A stretch of DNA of 64,000 nt from Flaccisagitta enflata (taxonomy: Eukaryota > Chaetognatha > Sagittoidea > Aphragmophora), in contig OZ231126.1 of NCBI GenBank assembly GCA_965153355.1, positions 88,722,001 to 88,786,000 on the forward strand, written 5' to 3'. A model generated the notes under the pieces. The model worked only from the letters and a program-made list of their open reading frames with translations, had not been told where the DNA came from and ran no database searches. A program made the translations under genes and the position numbers. Positions 23,150 to 33,676 of this stretch are shown here, one piece after another. Every line of letters begins with the position of its first letter. Position 1 is the stretch's first letter.

Positions 23150-24000
23150 ACTCTTCTCTCAATGAGAGTCCAGGTCACAAGTCATAGTACAGAGGGTTTT
23201 ATTGCAGTTTCTCTTAGTTTTAGGGTTGATTAAACTAAAACTATCACTCATGAAATCCTGTAAAGGGCGATTTTTGAGAAATTTGAAAAAAAGAAAATTT
23301 TCAACCCTATTTTAAACATAGATTCTTTTAACTTATCAAAACCTTTTTTTTTTTTTAGCAAATTTGTAATCTTGATAACATTTCCTTTTATTTGATATGT
23401 CGCACTATATGCTTTTTTCAAGAATTATGATTTTTTTAATTTTTTAGCTACCGTTGCAAAATCATAACGATGGCTTAAGAATTGAAATTTTCATTTCTTC
23501 ATAAAAACATATAGTGCAACCTATCAAATGAAAGGAAATAACATCGGGATAACAGATTTACCATCAATAAAGAGGTCTGGATGAGTTGAAAAACTTTTCA
23601 TTTAAAATAAGGTTAAAATTAATCTTTTTTCATATTTCTCGAAAAGCGCCCTTGACAAGATTTAATAACTGTTAGTTTTAGTAAAAGTAACCCTCAAACT
23701 ATGACAAACTACTACCTAGCTCATAAATATATGGACACCTGAATATTAGCATCTACTTTAGAAAGGTGCTGCGCCTAAGCAAAAAAAGTTATTGCCCCAA
23801 ATTGGTCGCATTTGAAAGTTTATAAACAATTCTTTGAAAGGAGCCTAATCTGGTGTCAGTAATTCAATTTGTTTAAGGGCAGCACTTCTCTAAAGTTGAT
23901 GTTACTTTTCAAGTGTCGTTATATTCATGAGCTAGATGGTACAAAAAAACCTACTGTACTATGACTTTTCACCTGGATTCTCGCTGAGAGGACAGTGACT
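23150..24000. mobile_element. Foldback element, ~850 bp
   Basis: Left words GAGAGTCCAGGTCACAAGTC, ATAGTACAGAGGGTT and GGCGATTTTTGAGAAATTTG are inverted on the right as TTTCTCGAAAAGCGCC, CTACTGTACTATGACTTTTC and ACCTGGATTCTC. The arms meet near 23460 around ACATATAGTGC-type sequence. The right arm carries about 200 bp extra (23705-23930). Confidence 0.65.
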
Positions 24001-24296
24001 GGTTAGGGTTATATTGCAGATATCTTCGAGAGGTATATTTTAGGTTTAAATGATTAGTGTTATTGAAAGTGGGTGAGTGGGTTAGAATTTTGGCCCAAAG
24101 ACCTGAGAGGCCAATTTGAAGATTGAAGGGCAGGTTTGAAGTTTAAGGGGCAGATTTGGGGTTTGGCCTGGAGGCGGAGGGTTGTTGGGCAGATTTAAAA
24201 CCTCCTAGGCTTGGATGGCCAAAATTACATGTAAATATGACCTAATGGCAAATGAGGGCCTAAAGAAGGAAAGATGTTTCGAATTTTACCCTTTCT
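24001..24296. other. No gene; short G-rich degenerate repeats
   Basis: GGCAGATTTGAAG/GGCAGATTTGGGG-like words around 24110-24200 resemble the D-family internal units. Nothing else recognised. Confidence 0.35.
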
Positions 24297-25962
24297 TTTT
24301 GTCCCCGACGAACAGTTTTCGTCGGTGACTATGTGATGGACCTGATCGTGTAGTCTGTTGTCGTCGTCGTCGTTCATTCGTTTAAAACCTCATATCTTTT
24401 AAACCAGACCTCAGAAGTTCATGAAACTTTACCAGTGTTATTTTTATGTCAATGGGAGCTTGTGTACCAATTTTCAGAAAAATTCATTAATTTTTACTAC
24501 CCTTTGCCTATTACTTTTGTAGTAATATTTAGCTGGGACTTAGGTGGTTTACATAGGTAGAGGGTAGTAAAGGTTTATGAATTTTTTTTAAATTTGGTAT
24601 ACAAGCAGAGGGTAGTAAATAAACAATCCCTGCTAAATTTGAATTAAATCTGAGGTCTGGTTCCTGAGATATTAGCTTATTTATGTAGTAGTATGTTACT
24701 AGGACTCAGGCAATTTACATAGGCAAAGGGTAGTAAAGGTATGTGAATTTTTTTCAAATTTGGTACACAAGTAGAGGGTAGTAAATAACTAACCCCTGCA
24801 AAATTCGAATTAAATCTGAAATCTGGTTTATGAGATATTAGCTTTTTTATGTAGTAATATGTTACTATGACTTAAGCATTTTACATAGGCAAAGGGTAGC
24901 AAAGTTATGTGAATTTTTTTTTAATTTGGTATACAAGTAAAGGATAATAATTGAACTGCCCCTGCAAAATTCGAATTAAATCTGAAGTCTGGTTTATAAG
25001 ATATAAGCTTATTAATGTAGTAATATGTTACTAGGACTTAGATTTATATAGAGGATTGGAGTTCTTTTACTTGCTCATTTATTACATTCTGATTTTTTCT
25101 TTAGGTTTGCCATCATGGATTTCAAGATTCATCTTCAACTACTGTGATCATCTTCAACTACTGTGATCATCTTCAACTACTGTGATGATCTTCAACTACT
25201 GTGATGATCTTCAACTACTGTGATCATCTTCAACTACTGTGATCATCTTCAACTACTGTGATCATCTTCAACTACTGTGATCATCTTCAACTACTGTGAT
25301 CATCTTCAACTACTGTGATCATCTTCAACTACTGTGATCATCTTCAACCACTGTGATCATCTTCAACTACTGTCATCATCTTCAACTACTGTCATCTCAA
25401 CCACTGTCATCATCTGCAATTACTGTCATCATCTTCAACTACTGTCATAATCTTCATCTACTGTCATCATCTCCATCTACTGCCAACATCCTCAACTACT
25501 GTCATCATCGACTACTGTCATCATCTTCAACTATTAAATTTTTTGAAAAGTTTTTGTTATTTTTTTGCAAATTTTTGAATTTTTTTTTGAATTTTTTAAA
25601 ATTTTTTTTTTTTTGAAAAAAAAATTTTTTTTTAATTAAAAAAAAAAAATTTTAATTTTTTTTGAAAAAAATTTTTTAATTTTTTTTTTGAAATTTTTTT
25701 TTGAAAAATTTTTTTTGAAATTTTTTTTTGAAAGATTTTTTAAACATTTTTTCCTTAGATTTTGGTTGTCATTATCATTCATTGTTGTCATCATCATCAT
25801 CCACTATTGTTATCCTTGTCAAGTTTTGTCATCATTAAAACAATATTTTTTTTCTTCTTGAAACTGCTGTCAAGTAGTGTATCTTGTCGAGTTGCGTTTA
25901 CGCAACGAGAAAGCTTCAAAAATTACAGTCCCCAGTCGGGGACTGTAATTTTGAAGCTTTTT
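24297..25962 (-). mobile_element. F-family element, second copy, 1.67 kb
   Basis: Opens with TTTTTGTCCCCGACGAACAG and TTTTCGTCGG (hairpin). It runs through four ~165-bp units (GCAAAATTCGAATTAAATCT), a 19-bp minisatellite (25131-25535) and homopolymeric A/T sequence, and closes with hairpin GCTTCAAAAATTACAGTCCC paired with GGGACTGTAATTTTGAAGC. GTCCCCGAC near the first end and GTCGGGGAC near the second form a subterminal inverted repeat. It is the single-block form of the copy at 6993-9495. Confidence 0.8.
25131..25535. repeat. 19-bp minisatellite, about 20 copies
   Basis: Unit CTTCAACTACTGTGATCAT, changing to ...TGTCATCAT after about 25370 and becoming irregular beyond 25440. Confidence 0.95.
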
Positions 25963-26295
25963 TTTCTTATAAGAACTAAGTTTATAATAATGTTATGCTT
26001 GTTATCCTTAATGATTTAATATGCTAAGAACATTGGAAAGCTTCAGTTTTTTTTTAAAACTAAAAATATGAATGTAAAATCTTTAAAAATTTGTTATATA
26101 GTTATAGTTATCATTGTTCTTTATAATTATTTAAAATGTTTAAATCTGCTCAAACCACTAAAAACATTCTTAATTTAAGGTTAAATAGTATTTAAATTAA
26201 AAATGATTTAAAAATGTTTCAGCTTTTAAATTACCTAAAAGTTAAAAACATTGAAGGCTTGCTCAAAAAGTGATGTTCTTATAAGAAAAAAAAGT
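25963..26295. mobile_element. Family G element, ~330 bp
   Basis: Bounded by TTCTTATAAGAACTAAG and GATGTTCTTATAAGAAAAAA, so the ends are inverted repeats that are themselves palindromic (TTCTTATAAGAA). The interior has AAGAACATTGGAAAGCTTCA and its inverse AAAACATTGAAGGCTTGC. It directly abuts the F element. Confidence 0.55.
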
Positions 26296-26471
26296 GTATG
26301 CCCTTTGGGGCCGCTTCCTAAAGAGAGTAATTGATGAAAAGGATCTCTCTCTCTCGCTCTCGCGCTTCTTTGTCGTCGTCGTCATCGTAGTTTACGTACT
26401 TGTCGTATTTCTCAGAAAAAAATTCTCATCAATCCACTATCTTATCTATTTTCTGATACGAATCTGTCACG

Positions 26472-27364
26472 TAACAAGGCCAAGAGACGTCCAATAGATG
26501 CGTCCTCTTTAGATGTAAGATATCATCATACAAATTATTGAGATATAATGATATGAAGATATGATAGTATGAAAATATAAGGATTCAGAGATAAAGAGAA
26601 AAATATAAACTGACTCCTCTCCTCCCTCCCCCCCCACGCCTCCCCCCCGCTTCCCCACGCCCCCCCACGCCTCCACACCCCTCCCTCCCACCCCTCCCCC
26701 TCCCCCCAACGCCTCCCCACTCCCCTCATGCCTCCCCACCCCTCCCCCCGCCTCATCCTCATGAAGAGACATGAAGGGACTTGGAGAGATATGGAGAGAC
26801 ATGTTGAGATATGGAGAGACATGTTGAGATATGGAGAGACATGGGGAAACATAAGGAGACATGAGAGACATATAGAGACATGAAGAGACATACGAGACAT
26901 AGGAGACATAAGAGACCTATGAGATACAAGAGATGTAAGAGATATAAGAGATATAAGAGATATAAGAGACATAAGAGAGAAGAGATATAGGAGACGTAAG
27001 AGACATATAGGAGACATATAGGAGATAAAGGAGACAACCAGACATAAGAGACATAAGAGACCTAAGATACATAAGAGAAATAAGAGACATAAGAGAAATA
27101 AGAGACATAAGAGATATAAGAGACATATAGGAGACATATAGGAGACATAAGAGACATATAGGATACAAAAGAGACAAAAGAGATGAAAGAGATGAAAGAG
27201 ACATAAGAAAAATAAGAGACAAGAAGAGACAAGAAGAGACATGAAGAGAAATAAAGAGAAAACCTTAAAAATCGCGTTTAAGAATTTTCGCGTTCCAGAC
27301 AGACAGACAGACATTCCTACCAAGGGACAGACCCTCCTATAGAGATGCGAGGACGCATCTAAAA
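26472..27364 (-). mobile_element. C-family element with large microsatellite core
   Basis: Starts GTAACAAGGCCAAGAGACGT with the far-end stem word AGATGCGTCC and ends with hairpin GATGCGAGGACGCATC followed by TAAAAA. The core contains a C-rich tract (26620-26760), then AGACATAAGAGACATA-type repeats over 26760-27250, and ACAGACAGACAGACA before the hairpin. The long Ser/Leu-rich minus frames across it are microsatellite products. Confidence 0.8.
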
Positions 27365-27369
27365 ACCGA

Positions 27370-27693
27370 GCTCCGCATTAGAACCGAGCTTCGTTTCAGA
27401 TCAGAGAAGAGCGGAGTCAGAATCTGGAACGGAGCTGGAACGGACTAGAACGAAGTAGAACGGAGTTGGAGCAGAGTGAAATCTGAGGCGTTCCTTAGGC
27501 GAAATATTACTGTGCTTTAGTACCTAGAAAAACTTGAATACCCTTAAGTACCCTAAAGTACCCTGAAATACCCTTGAGTACCTTAAATTACCTTAAAAAA
27601 CCTTAAAAAGTCATAATTTTAAAAAAGTTAAGGATGAATGGACGGACCAACCTACCGACCGACACGGCTAGGTGTAGAGTCACATGCACATGA
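27370..27693 (-). mobile_element. A2-subfamily element and GGAACGGA minisatellite
   Basis: 27370-27480 holds imperfect GGAACGGAGCTGGAACGGAC units. The A2 body follows: TACCCTTAAGTACCCTAAAG repeats, AAAAAGTCATAATTTTAAAA, GGACGGACCAACCTACCGAC, CGGCTAGGTGTAGAGT and hairpin end CACATGCACATGACTAAAAA (stem GTCACATG/CATGTGAC-like). The far end is not clear. Confidence 0.6.
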
Positions 27694-27829
27694 CTAAAAA
27701 TAAGTCATTGAAATTAGGAAAACAAGTGAGTAAAAGTGATTGAGATGAGTCACACATGATATCTGAAAGCAAAATTTGCATCCATTTAACAGGAGACTAG
27801 GACTTAGCTTATATTAATGAAGAAGATTT

Positions 27830-28250
27830 ACGGAAAATTTCTACAAATTTCTTTTTTGTCCACTGACAGGGGTCTGGTCGAAATTATAAGTTTGCAAAGG
27901 AAATGAAAAAATGAAAAAACAAAAAACACAGTTCTCTTCCAAAATCGTTTTCAGAGAGAACTATGTCTTTGAAAATGCAAAATTTTCCTGTGAGTAGCTT
28001 CCTTATAATTTCGACCTCAGCAAAAAGAAAAAAAGTGTTATCAAAATTTGACTGAAAATCTCCATTTTCCTGCATATTTCCACAAAAATTGTTTATCAAA
28101 AAGTGACTTGAAGCGTAAAATATCAAACAGACATATATATCAAGTGTATCCCGTGACAATTTGACCAATGAAAATGTTTTTGGATAGATAATTTGTCCAT
28201 TATTGATGTAGGATGAAGCAATACATTTTTCCCTGGCAGATTTGACGTCT
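27830..28250. repeat. Family H foldback
   Basis: GGTCGAAATTATAAGTTTGC on the left pairs with CTTATAATTTCGACC on the right, and AGTTCTCTTCCAAAATCG with GAGAGAACTATG in the centre. Related copies are at 55190-55800 and 62960-63240. The outer words (GCAAAATTTGCATCCATTTA at 27770; GACAATTTGACCAATG at 28155) are shared with the 55-kb copy. The 94-codon minus frame is not conserved between copies. Confidence 0.65.
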
Positions 28251-28487
28251 TAAGCGAAATTTTTCTCTCCAGATATGAAGCCTTTGTATATTCTTAAGAT
28301 GTTCTTAATTTTAGGGCCATTTGAAGCCTTGATGTTCTTTTAAACCAGGTTCTCATAAAAAAAAGAGTGTAGTGTTCAAATCCACGAACATGTCTCACCA
28401 AATCACAGAGAGCCCGCCAGGCTCAGAGCCAGCAAAAAGAGAGAGCCCGACTGCAAATTAGAGAGCCACGGGCTTGGGCTCGCTCTA

Positions 28488-28635
28488 AAAAAAGGCCTGG
28501 TAGTGATGGAGGTCACTGGAGCATTTGGGCAGGAGCAGTGTGCTCAAAACGCTCAAAAACGCCAAAAAAGTACGGACGGACGGATGGACGGACGGACAAA
28601 GCGGGGTGTAGAGTCGCGTAGCACGGGACTAAAAA
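28488..28635 (-). mobile_element. A-family element, far end decayed
   Basis: GCATTTGGGCAGGAGCAGTG, AAAACGCCAAAAAAGTACGG, GGACGGACAAAGCGGGGTGT and hairpin end AGAGTCGCGTAGCACGGGACTAAAAA in two parts. The start (AGGCCTGGTAGTGATGG) lacks the GGATACACGG box. Confidence 0.75.
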
Positions 28636-28938
28636 TGAATTGTAATCAGAATTATGCTCATGTTGTATTTTTGTTTTTTAATCATTATTTTTGTCCCTTC
28701 CTCCAACCAGACCTCTTGATTATGTTGCAGCGTGCAGCGCCGCTGCTCGGAAGGGAAGGGGGCATGTCGGAAGGTTTTGGAAGGAAAAGGAAAAAAGGAA
28801 AAAGGAAAAGAAAAAGAAAGAAAGAAGAAGAAAAAAAAAAGAGAAAAGAAAAGAAAAAGAAAAGAAAAAAAAATAAAAAAAAGGAAAAGGAAGGAAAATC
28901 AGATTGAGGAAAAGATAGAAAAAGATTACAAAAAGAAA
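28636..28938. repeat. Purine-rich tract (GGAAAAG/AAAGAAG)n
   Basis: From about 28770 to 28930 the plus strand is almost only A and G. The Lys/Glu-rich and Phe-rich frames in it are composition effects. A short GC-richer sequence (TTGCAGCGTGCAGCGCCGCTG, 28722-28742) precedes it. Confidence 0.85.
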
Positions 28939-29109
28939 AACAAGGCCGATACACGGCCACCAGTTGCGGACGGGTGGGCAGGAAATGCGCTTTTCCACTT
29001 TTCAACTCGAGCGTGACGGACCAACCAACCGACCGACCAACCAACCGACCAACCAACCGACCGACGGACGGACAAAGCCTCTTATAGAGTTGCGTGTCCG
29101 CAACTAAAA
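28939..29109 (-). mobile_element. B-family element, complete, ~171 bp
   Basis: ACAAGGCCGATACACGGCCA, far-end stem word AGTTGCGGACGGGTGGGCA, CTTTTCAACTCGAGCGTGAC, then ACCAACCGACC repeats, GGACAAAGCCTCTTATAGAG and hairpin GTTGCGTGTCCGCAAC followed by TAAAAA. The GTTGCG stem is present in both hairpin arms and in the far-end word. Confidence 0.88.
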
Positions 29110-29139
29110 AGAGGGCATTTCTTTTAAGTCAAAAATTCA

Positions 29140-29231
29140 ATGTGATGGATGGATGGATGGATGGACTGACGGATGGATAGACAGATGGACGGACTAACAG
29201 AGGAATATGTAGCTGCGTGCATGCAACTAGA
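29140..29231 (-). mobile_element. A/B-family hairpin half
   Basis: GATGGATGGATGGATGGACT repeats lead to GGACGGACTAACAGAGG and hairpin AGCTGCGTGCATGCAACTAG. The far end is missing. Confidence 0.6.
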
Positions 29232-29889
29232 AATTTATCAACGATCCAAGTACCATCAAAACCAATTAAGGAGAATCAAGGATGAATTTGAATGTGTTTT
29301 TGATAGCTGAAACCTTAATTTATGGTAACTTTCTGTTCGGTGTTAGTCAAAATGGTCTGTCGGAAGATCTTAGTGTACAAATCCTGCTGCCCGGAAGAAA
29401 ATCATAATCAAGAGGTCTGCCTCCAACATCAATCCGACTTCTTTCAATTTCTCGTTTTTGCCTTGTTCCATATTTCTACCTAGACAATACTAATTAATGT
29501 AAAATGTAAAATGTGATTGATTATATGGTGATACAAAGAAGCTTTATTTGGTACGTATAAAAATAAAAAGACATGGACACTTTTAATCCCTCCCCCTATG
29601 CACCGCAATCGGTTAAATTGTTGGTGCAGAAATTGTCAATCAAAACATGACATATCAGATATGCCAATATTTCCCTCCCTGTCTAGTACCTAGCATCTAG
29701 TGCGTAATGGCAATTAAGTCAAGAATCTTTTCATCAAATTAAGAACACCAGACTTCAGGGTGTACTCAGTTCGTCCGTCCGTCCTTCTTTCGTGGTGATT
29801 TTGTATGCGCATGTGCGCGTGTGTGCGTGTGTGCGCGCGCTTCTGTGTGTGTCTTCTTTTTCTTTCTTCCCTTTTTCTCCATGTTCCTC
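29232..29889. other. No gene recognised
   Basis: Unique sequence with a GTGTGCGTGTGTGCGCGCGC alternating tract at about 29812-29845. The pyrimidine-rich run that follows (TTTTTCTTTCTTCCCTTTTT, ending CTACCTCCTAG at 29907) would be an excellent acceptor for a plus-strand exon. Confidence 0.35.
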
Positions 29890-30160
29890 TTTTTCTCTAC
29901 CTCCTAGTCGGTCACCCTGACCTCGATGAGGCAAGACGACAGAGAGAGGAAGTAGCTGTAGCGGCAGCCACCGCAGCAGCAGCATCCTGGGAAGGCAGTC
30001 TGCGGCAGTCGCATCTGCTCTGGGGCAACTCTCTGATGCAGAAGCAGCATTGCTGAGTGCGGCCAGGATAGTTAACACCAGGATGAGGGCGAGCTGTTGC
30101 TTCCATTTGCCGCTGCTCTCCCGAGACCCTGACGCTGCAGGCTCTCGCCCCGCAGACTTG
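29890..30160 (-). CDS. GC-rich island, probable exon with hydrophobic leader
   Basis: This 250-bp island is far more GC-rich than its surroundings. On the minus strand one frame reads KWKQQLALILVLTILAALSN followed by AASASESCPRADATAADCL, which looks like a signal peptide or membrane helix with small residues after it. No in-frame ATG precedes it before a stop, and its donor and acceptor are not clear. On the plus strand a strong pyrimidine tract and CTCCTAG acceptor at 29907 precede a 49-codon frame (GHPDLDEARRQREEVAVAAA at its start) ending in TGA at 30056. Both readings cannot be right. I favour coding on the minus strand because of the leader, but only weakly. Confidence 0.3.
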
Positions 30161-30712
30161 TGTTATGTTTTTTTTTTCTTTTTAGTCGTTTTTTTCATAT
30201 CTCGCTGCCGCTGAATGTTATATTTTTTACAAAGAGCAGGGGAGCAAGGACCGGTAAAACCACCAAGCGGCAAGCCAACTACAACTTGTGGGGACGCCCT
30301 TTCGTTTATGTTGTTGTGTTGTTGTTGTTTTTGTTGTTGTTGTGGTTGTCATGTCAAAGCAAAACTGATCGCGGCATTTGCGGCCAAAGAGACAGTGCAG
30401 TGCAGTGCAGTGCAGTGGTTGAGTTGGTTGTGGGGCTGGTGCACAGTTAGTGGTAAGTGATTCAAAAATCGTTTGCAAACACGAACAACATCCGAAGCAA
30501 AAACAAAAAGTAGTAACAAAGACGACAGCAACAACAAAAACTGCTTTATCTTAGTCACAAGGCAGACACCAGCAAATCATCCACTATATCTCCAAAGCCT
30601 CATCAGGCGGCATTGACGATCAGTGTGATGTCGCCTTAGATGTAATTTGATACATACTGTCTCTGCAAGAACAACAACCAGGCCGGCAAACGAATGCGTG
30701 GATGGTTGTCTT
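30161..30712. other. Gene-free or untranslated stretch
   Basis: Contains GTTGTTGTTGTTTTTGTTGT repeats (30308-30350), four copies of GCAGT at 30397-30417 and a donor-like GTAAGT at 30453. No frame links these convincingly. Confidence 0.35.
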
Positions 30713-30990
30713 TTTAGATGCGTCCGTCAGGAACGCATCTCTACAAGAGGGTCTGTCCGTCCGTCGGTCCGTCCGTCGGTCCGTCCGTCGGTCCGTCACG
30801 CCTGTGCTAAAACCGCGTTTCTCGGCTGTTTTTGGCCACGGCGATATCCTTAACTAAAACAAATGATCAGCCAACATGTTTTGAGAGTCTTTTCACCCGT
30901 TTGTTCGTCCATCTGTATCTCCATACGTATGTCACATGATCAATATACGCTGAGACAGCCCGGACGCATCGTTGCCCGGTCGGGCTTGTT
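30713..30990 (+). mobile_element. C-family element, complete, ~278 bp
   Basis: T-run, hairpin AGATGCGTCCGTCAGGAACG with CATCT, CTACAAGAGGGTCTGTCCGT, four GTCCGTCCGTCG units, TTTCTCGGCTGTTTTTGGCC, and far end CCGGACGCATCGTTGCCCGG followed by TCGGGCTTGTT. An independent copy with the same order is at 38914-39196. GATGCGTCC occurs in both hairpin and far end. Confidence 0.9.
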
Positions 30991-31160
30991 TTTAGTCGCG
31001 TGCATGCGACTCTACAACCCGCTTTGTCCGTCGGTCGGTTGGTCCGTCGGTCACACTTTACTTTTTATATGATTTTATTTTTTTGACCTCACTGCTCCTG
31101 CCCAAATGGTCTGGTGACCTCAAATATGGCCCCTGCCCACCCTGTATCCGGCTTTGTTTT
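30991..31160 (+). mobile_element. A-family element abutting a C element
   Basis: Starts immediately at the GCTTGTT end of the C element. TTTAGTCGCGTGCATGCGAC hairpin, CTACAACCCGCTTTGTCCGT, CACTGCTCCTGCCCAAATGG, AATATGGCCCCTGCCCACCC and the end TGTATCCGGCTTTGTTTT. The far-end CGCACGCGAC word has been deleted. Confidence 0.88.
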
Positions 31161-31460
31161 ATTTTTCGGGGGTGAAGAAAGTTGAGAATAAAATCAAAGT
31201 GTTTGGAGATGGGTAAATAACATTCAAGGTTAAAAAAATATAAAAAGATTTTTAAAGATTTTTTATTTTTTATACCTCCAAAAGATGATATCTGATTACT
31301 ACAACACTATTACTTACTATCTTACTATTCTAACTCTACCATATTTACACAGTGTGAGGAATGAAATCAAACAATTTTCAAATGAGCAGGAAAAAAAATT
31401 GTAGATGATTCTATAACTAGGGTGGAAAAAAGAAATAGAGTGAGGCCAAAAACCGTTTAT
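31161..31460. other. No gene; spacer-like sequence shared with the E palindrome
   Basis: GGTGAAGAAAGTTGAGAATA, AAATCAAAGTGTTTGGAGAT and ATTTTTTATACCTCCAAAAG resemble the centre of the 6678-11004 palindrome (10040-10175). It is probably a decayed piece of the same family. Confidence 0.4.
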
Positions 31461-32239
31461 ATACCAATAAAGGCGGCTAATCGCCGTAGGAAAAAAGTCG
31501 TAAGTGCTGGAAGAAAAGGAGAGTAAAAAAAAAAAGAGAGGGAGAAAGACAGACAGACAGATGGATAGACAGAAGATAGACAGACAGATAGAGGATAGAC
31601 AGACAGAAGACAGACAGATAGACAAACAGAAGATAGACAGACATTCGAAAGATAGACAGATAGAAGACAGATGGAAGAAAGACAGACAGAAGATAAACAG
31701 ACAGACAAACAGACAGAGAATAAAGAGACAGAAAGACAATAGACTGATGGAAGACAGACAGACAGAAGACAGACAACAGACTGACGGAAGACAGACAACA
31801 GACAGATGACAGAAAGATAGAAGACAGACAACAAACAGACAACCGGCAGACAGAAACAGAAGACAGACAAAAAGAAGAAAGATAAAAGACAGATAAAAGA
31901 CAGACAGACAGAAGACAAACAGACAGAAGACAGACAGACAGAAGACAGACATGGGGGGGACATGTTACAAATATTGATCTCTGGGGAAAAAAAGCAAAAT
32001 AAGAAAAGATAAAAAAAGACTTAAAAAATCATAGCTCCAAAACTATGGATCGCACACAATTCTGCTTGGCGTTATCTAAAAGAAGAGAATTAGCTCTTTC
32101 TCAGCTGTTAATTTCATGCGAAGTCCCATTTGACAAAAAAAAAAAACACCAACTTCCTCAAACGCCTCATGAGAAAAAGGGAAATCCAAAAAGTTTTGCA
32201 GGTTTCAAAAAGCCGAAGGTATTCTTCGACTTTTTTCCA
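31461..32239 (+). mobile_element. E-family element, ~780 bp
   Basis: Starts ACCAATAAAGGCGGCTAATC with hairpin GGCGGCTAATCGCC and GGAAAAAAGTCGTAA. The core is a GACAGACAGAAGA array (31545-31950). Then come TCTGCTTGGCGTTATCTAAA and GAGAATTAGCTCTTTCTCAG. It ends with hairpin AAGCCGAAGGTATTCTTCGACTT and TTTTCC. The 12-bp GGAAAAAAGTCG and CGACTTTTTTCC form a subterminal inverted repeat. No protein; the Ser/Cys/Leu-rich minus frames come from the array. Confidence 0.8.
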
Positions 32240-32587
32240 AATAAGAAAATAATGTGACTAACTGATAAACCAAACAATAGATTAAGTGGGTTGTAGAGTC
32301 ACTGAATTTCATTCACCCCAGTTCTTTTCAGCCGTCGACAAAAGGGAAAATGTGATACACGCGGGGGTTTGAGAATTGAAATATATTCGTAGTCATTCGT
32401 ACATTTTTTCCCCCTTTGAGCAGCGACCTGGAGTCGAGTCAATGACCTAGACAACGTTGTTGCGAATTGGAAACTCGGAATTGAATGGAAAATAGACAAT
32501 GTTTAATGTTTATGCAAAACATGCTTTGATCTGATCATCAAAAACAGACAAACATTGGGGAAAAAGTCATAAAAAGCCAATTGTTTT
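32240..32587. other. No gene recognised
   Basis: Unique sequence, moderately GC-rich at 32320-32480. No splice-bounded frame is convincing. Confidence 0.35.
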
Positions 32588-32737
32588 TTAGTCGCGGACA
32601 CGCGGCTCGACAACTTACCGTGTCGGTCGGTCGGTCCGTCTGTCCGTCCGTCCAAAATATTTCTAAAATTGGCGTCTTCGCATTACTACTCCTGCCCAAC
32701 CATTCGCAACACGATTGCCGTGTATCCGGCCTTGTTT
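32588..32737 (+). mobile_element. A-family element, complete, ~150 bp
   Basis: TTTTAGTCGCGGACACGCGGCT hairpin, CGGTCGGTCGGTCCGTCTGT core, GCATTACTACTCCTGCCCAA, far-end word ATTCGCAACACGATTGCCGT and the end GTATCCGGCCTTGTTTT. The hairpin has a GCGG arm and the far-end word is GTTGCG-type on the other strand, so this is a mismatched combination. Confidence 0.85.
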
Positions 32738-33254
32738 TTTAGTGCACTCTGCCCACTTGAGGTAGGAAAAAAAACTGTCTGAAAGAAAGATTAAGAACCG
32801 AAAGAATAAAAGTGAACAACATGACATGATCAGGTCATGTCATATTGAGGTCGTAATGGATCCAAGAACAGGCACACTCTCGCGATCAAGATAAATCATG
32901 AGTGTTTGTCAATAGTATAAGATAGTTGTGAGCAACCCGGAGTAAAAACCGTTGATAGCTTTCTTACAAAGGCTTTCATCCTATGTAAATTGGAGAATTA
33001 CGGCCTCCTTTAGTAAGGGCAATGTTGTTTCAAGTTTCATATGATAATAGAGGCGAAGATGACTCATTTTGTGATACATATAGTAACAAGTAACACGAGG
33101 TTACAATATTTTGTCGCGGACGAGTGGGATACGGATAAAGCCTCTTGTACAGTCGCAAGTCCACCACTGAAAAATAAGGAATTTTGATAGTGTTTCAAAA
33201 AAACTGTGTATAAGTTATGATAGTGACAATCATTGATTGTGTAGCGGAAGCATG
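32738..33254. repeat. Unique sequence with a small palindrome and a mini B element
   Basis: ATGACATGATCAGGTCATGTCAT at 32821-32843 in two halves is a perfect 9-bp stem. At 33086-33174 a deleted B-type element has ACAAGTAACACGAGGTTACA, GTCGCGGACGAGTGGG, AAAGCCTCTTGTACAGTCGC and ACTGAAAAAT. No gene. Confidence 0.6.
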
Positions 33255-33320
33255 CACTACGTATGTGTACGTAATGGAAGCATACACTTTTATGCTTCCA
33301 CTACGTACATATACGTAGTG
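33255..33320. repeat. 30-bp-arm hairpin with wobble change
   Basis: The left arm starts CACTACGTATGTGTACGTAA and the right arm ends TACGTACATATACGTAGTG; the loop is about 6 bp. Only two positions differ, one a G:T wobble and one an A:C mismatch. It may be a tiny foldback or a structured transcript; no promoter is evident. Confidence 0.7.
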
Positions 33321-33676
33321 GCATAGTCATGCATCAGTTTTTGCATAAATACATGATTTTCTTATAGGATAAAACGCTGCAATGTGCCAACGAACCGATA
33401 GAATTGCGTGCAAGAAAGTAAAAGAAGAAGAAGATGAACTGAAGCGGAGCTGTTGAGAGAAGAAAATTTGAATAAGAATGAGGCTTTTATTTGATGAAAA
33501 TGAGGATGAGCGCTGAGCTGAGTTCTAACCCCTGACTAAACTACAGAAAAACCCATATCACCGATAAAGGCGACTGTCGCCGACTGGAAAAAAGTCGTGA
33601 ATGGGAGATGTTTCTTTTATTCAAAGCAGGATCGTCTGTGTATACGTCTCATGCTATCTGAGTAACTGCCCGTCGG

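Noticed and set aside
26535-27323. 262-codon Leu/Ser-rich minus frame resembling a membrane protein
   Set aside because: Arises from AGAGACATA repeats in a C-family element. Hydrophobicity is a composition effect.
31317-31963. Cys/Leu/Ser-rich frames of up to 211 codons
   Set aside because: Translation of the GACAGACAGAAGA array in an E element; the mirrored array at 58185-58630 gives the same peptides.
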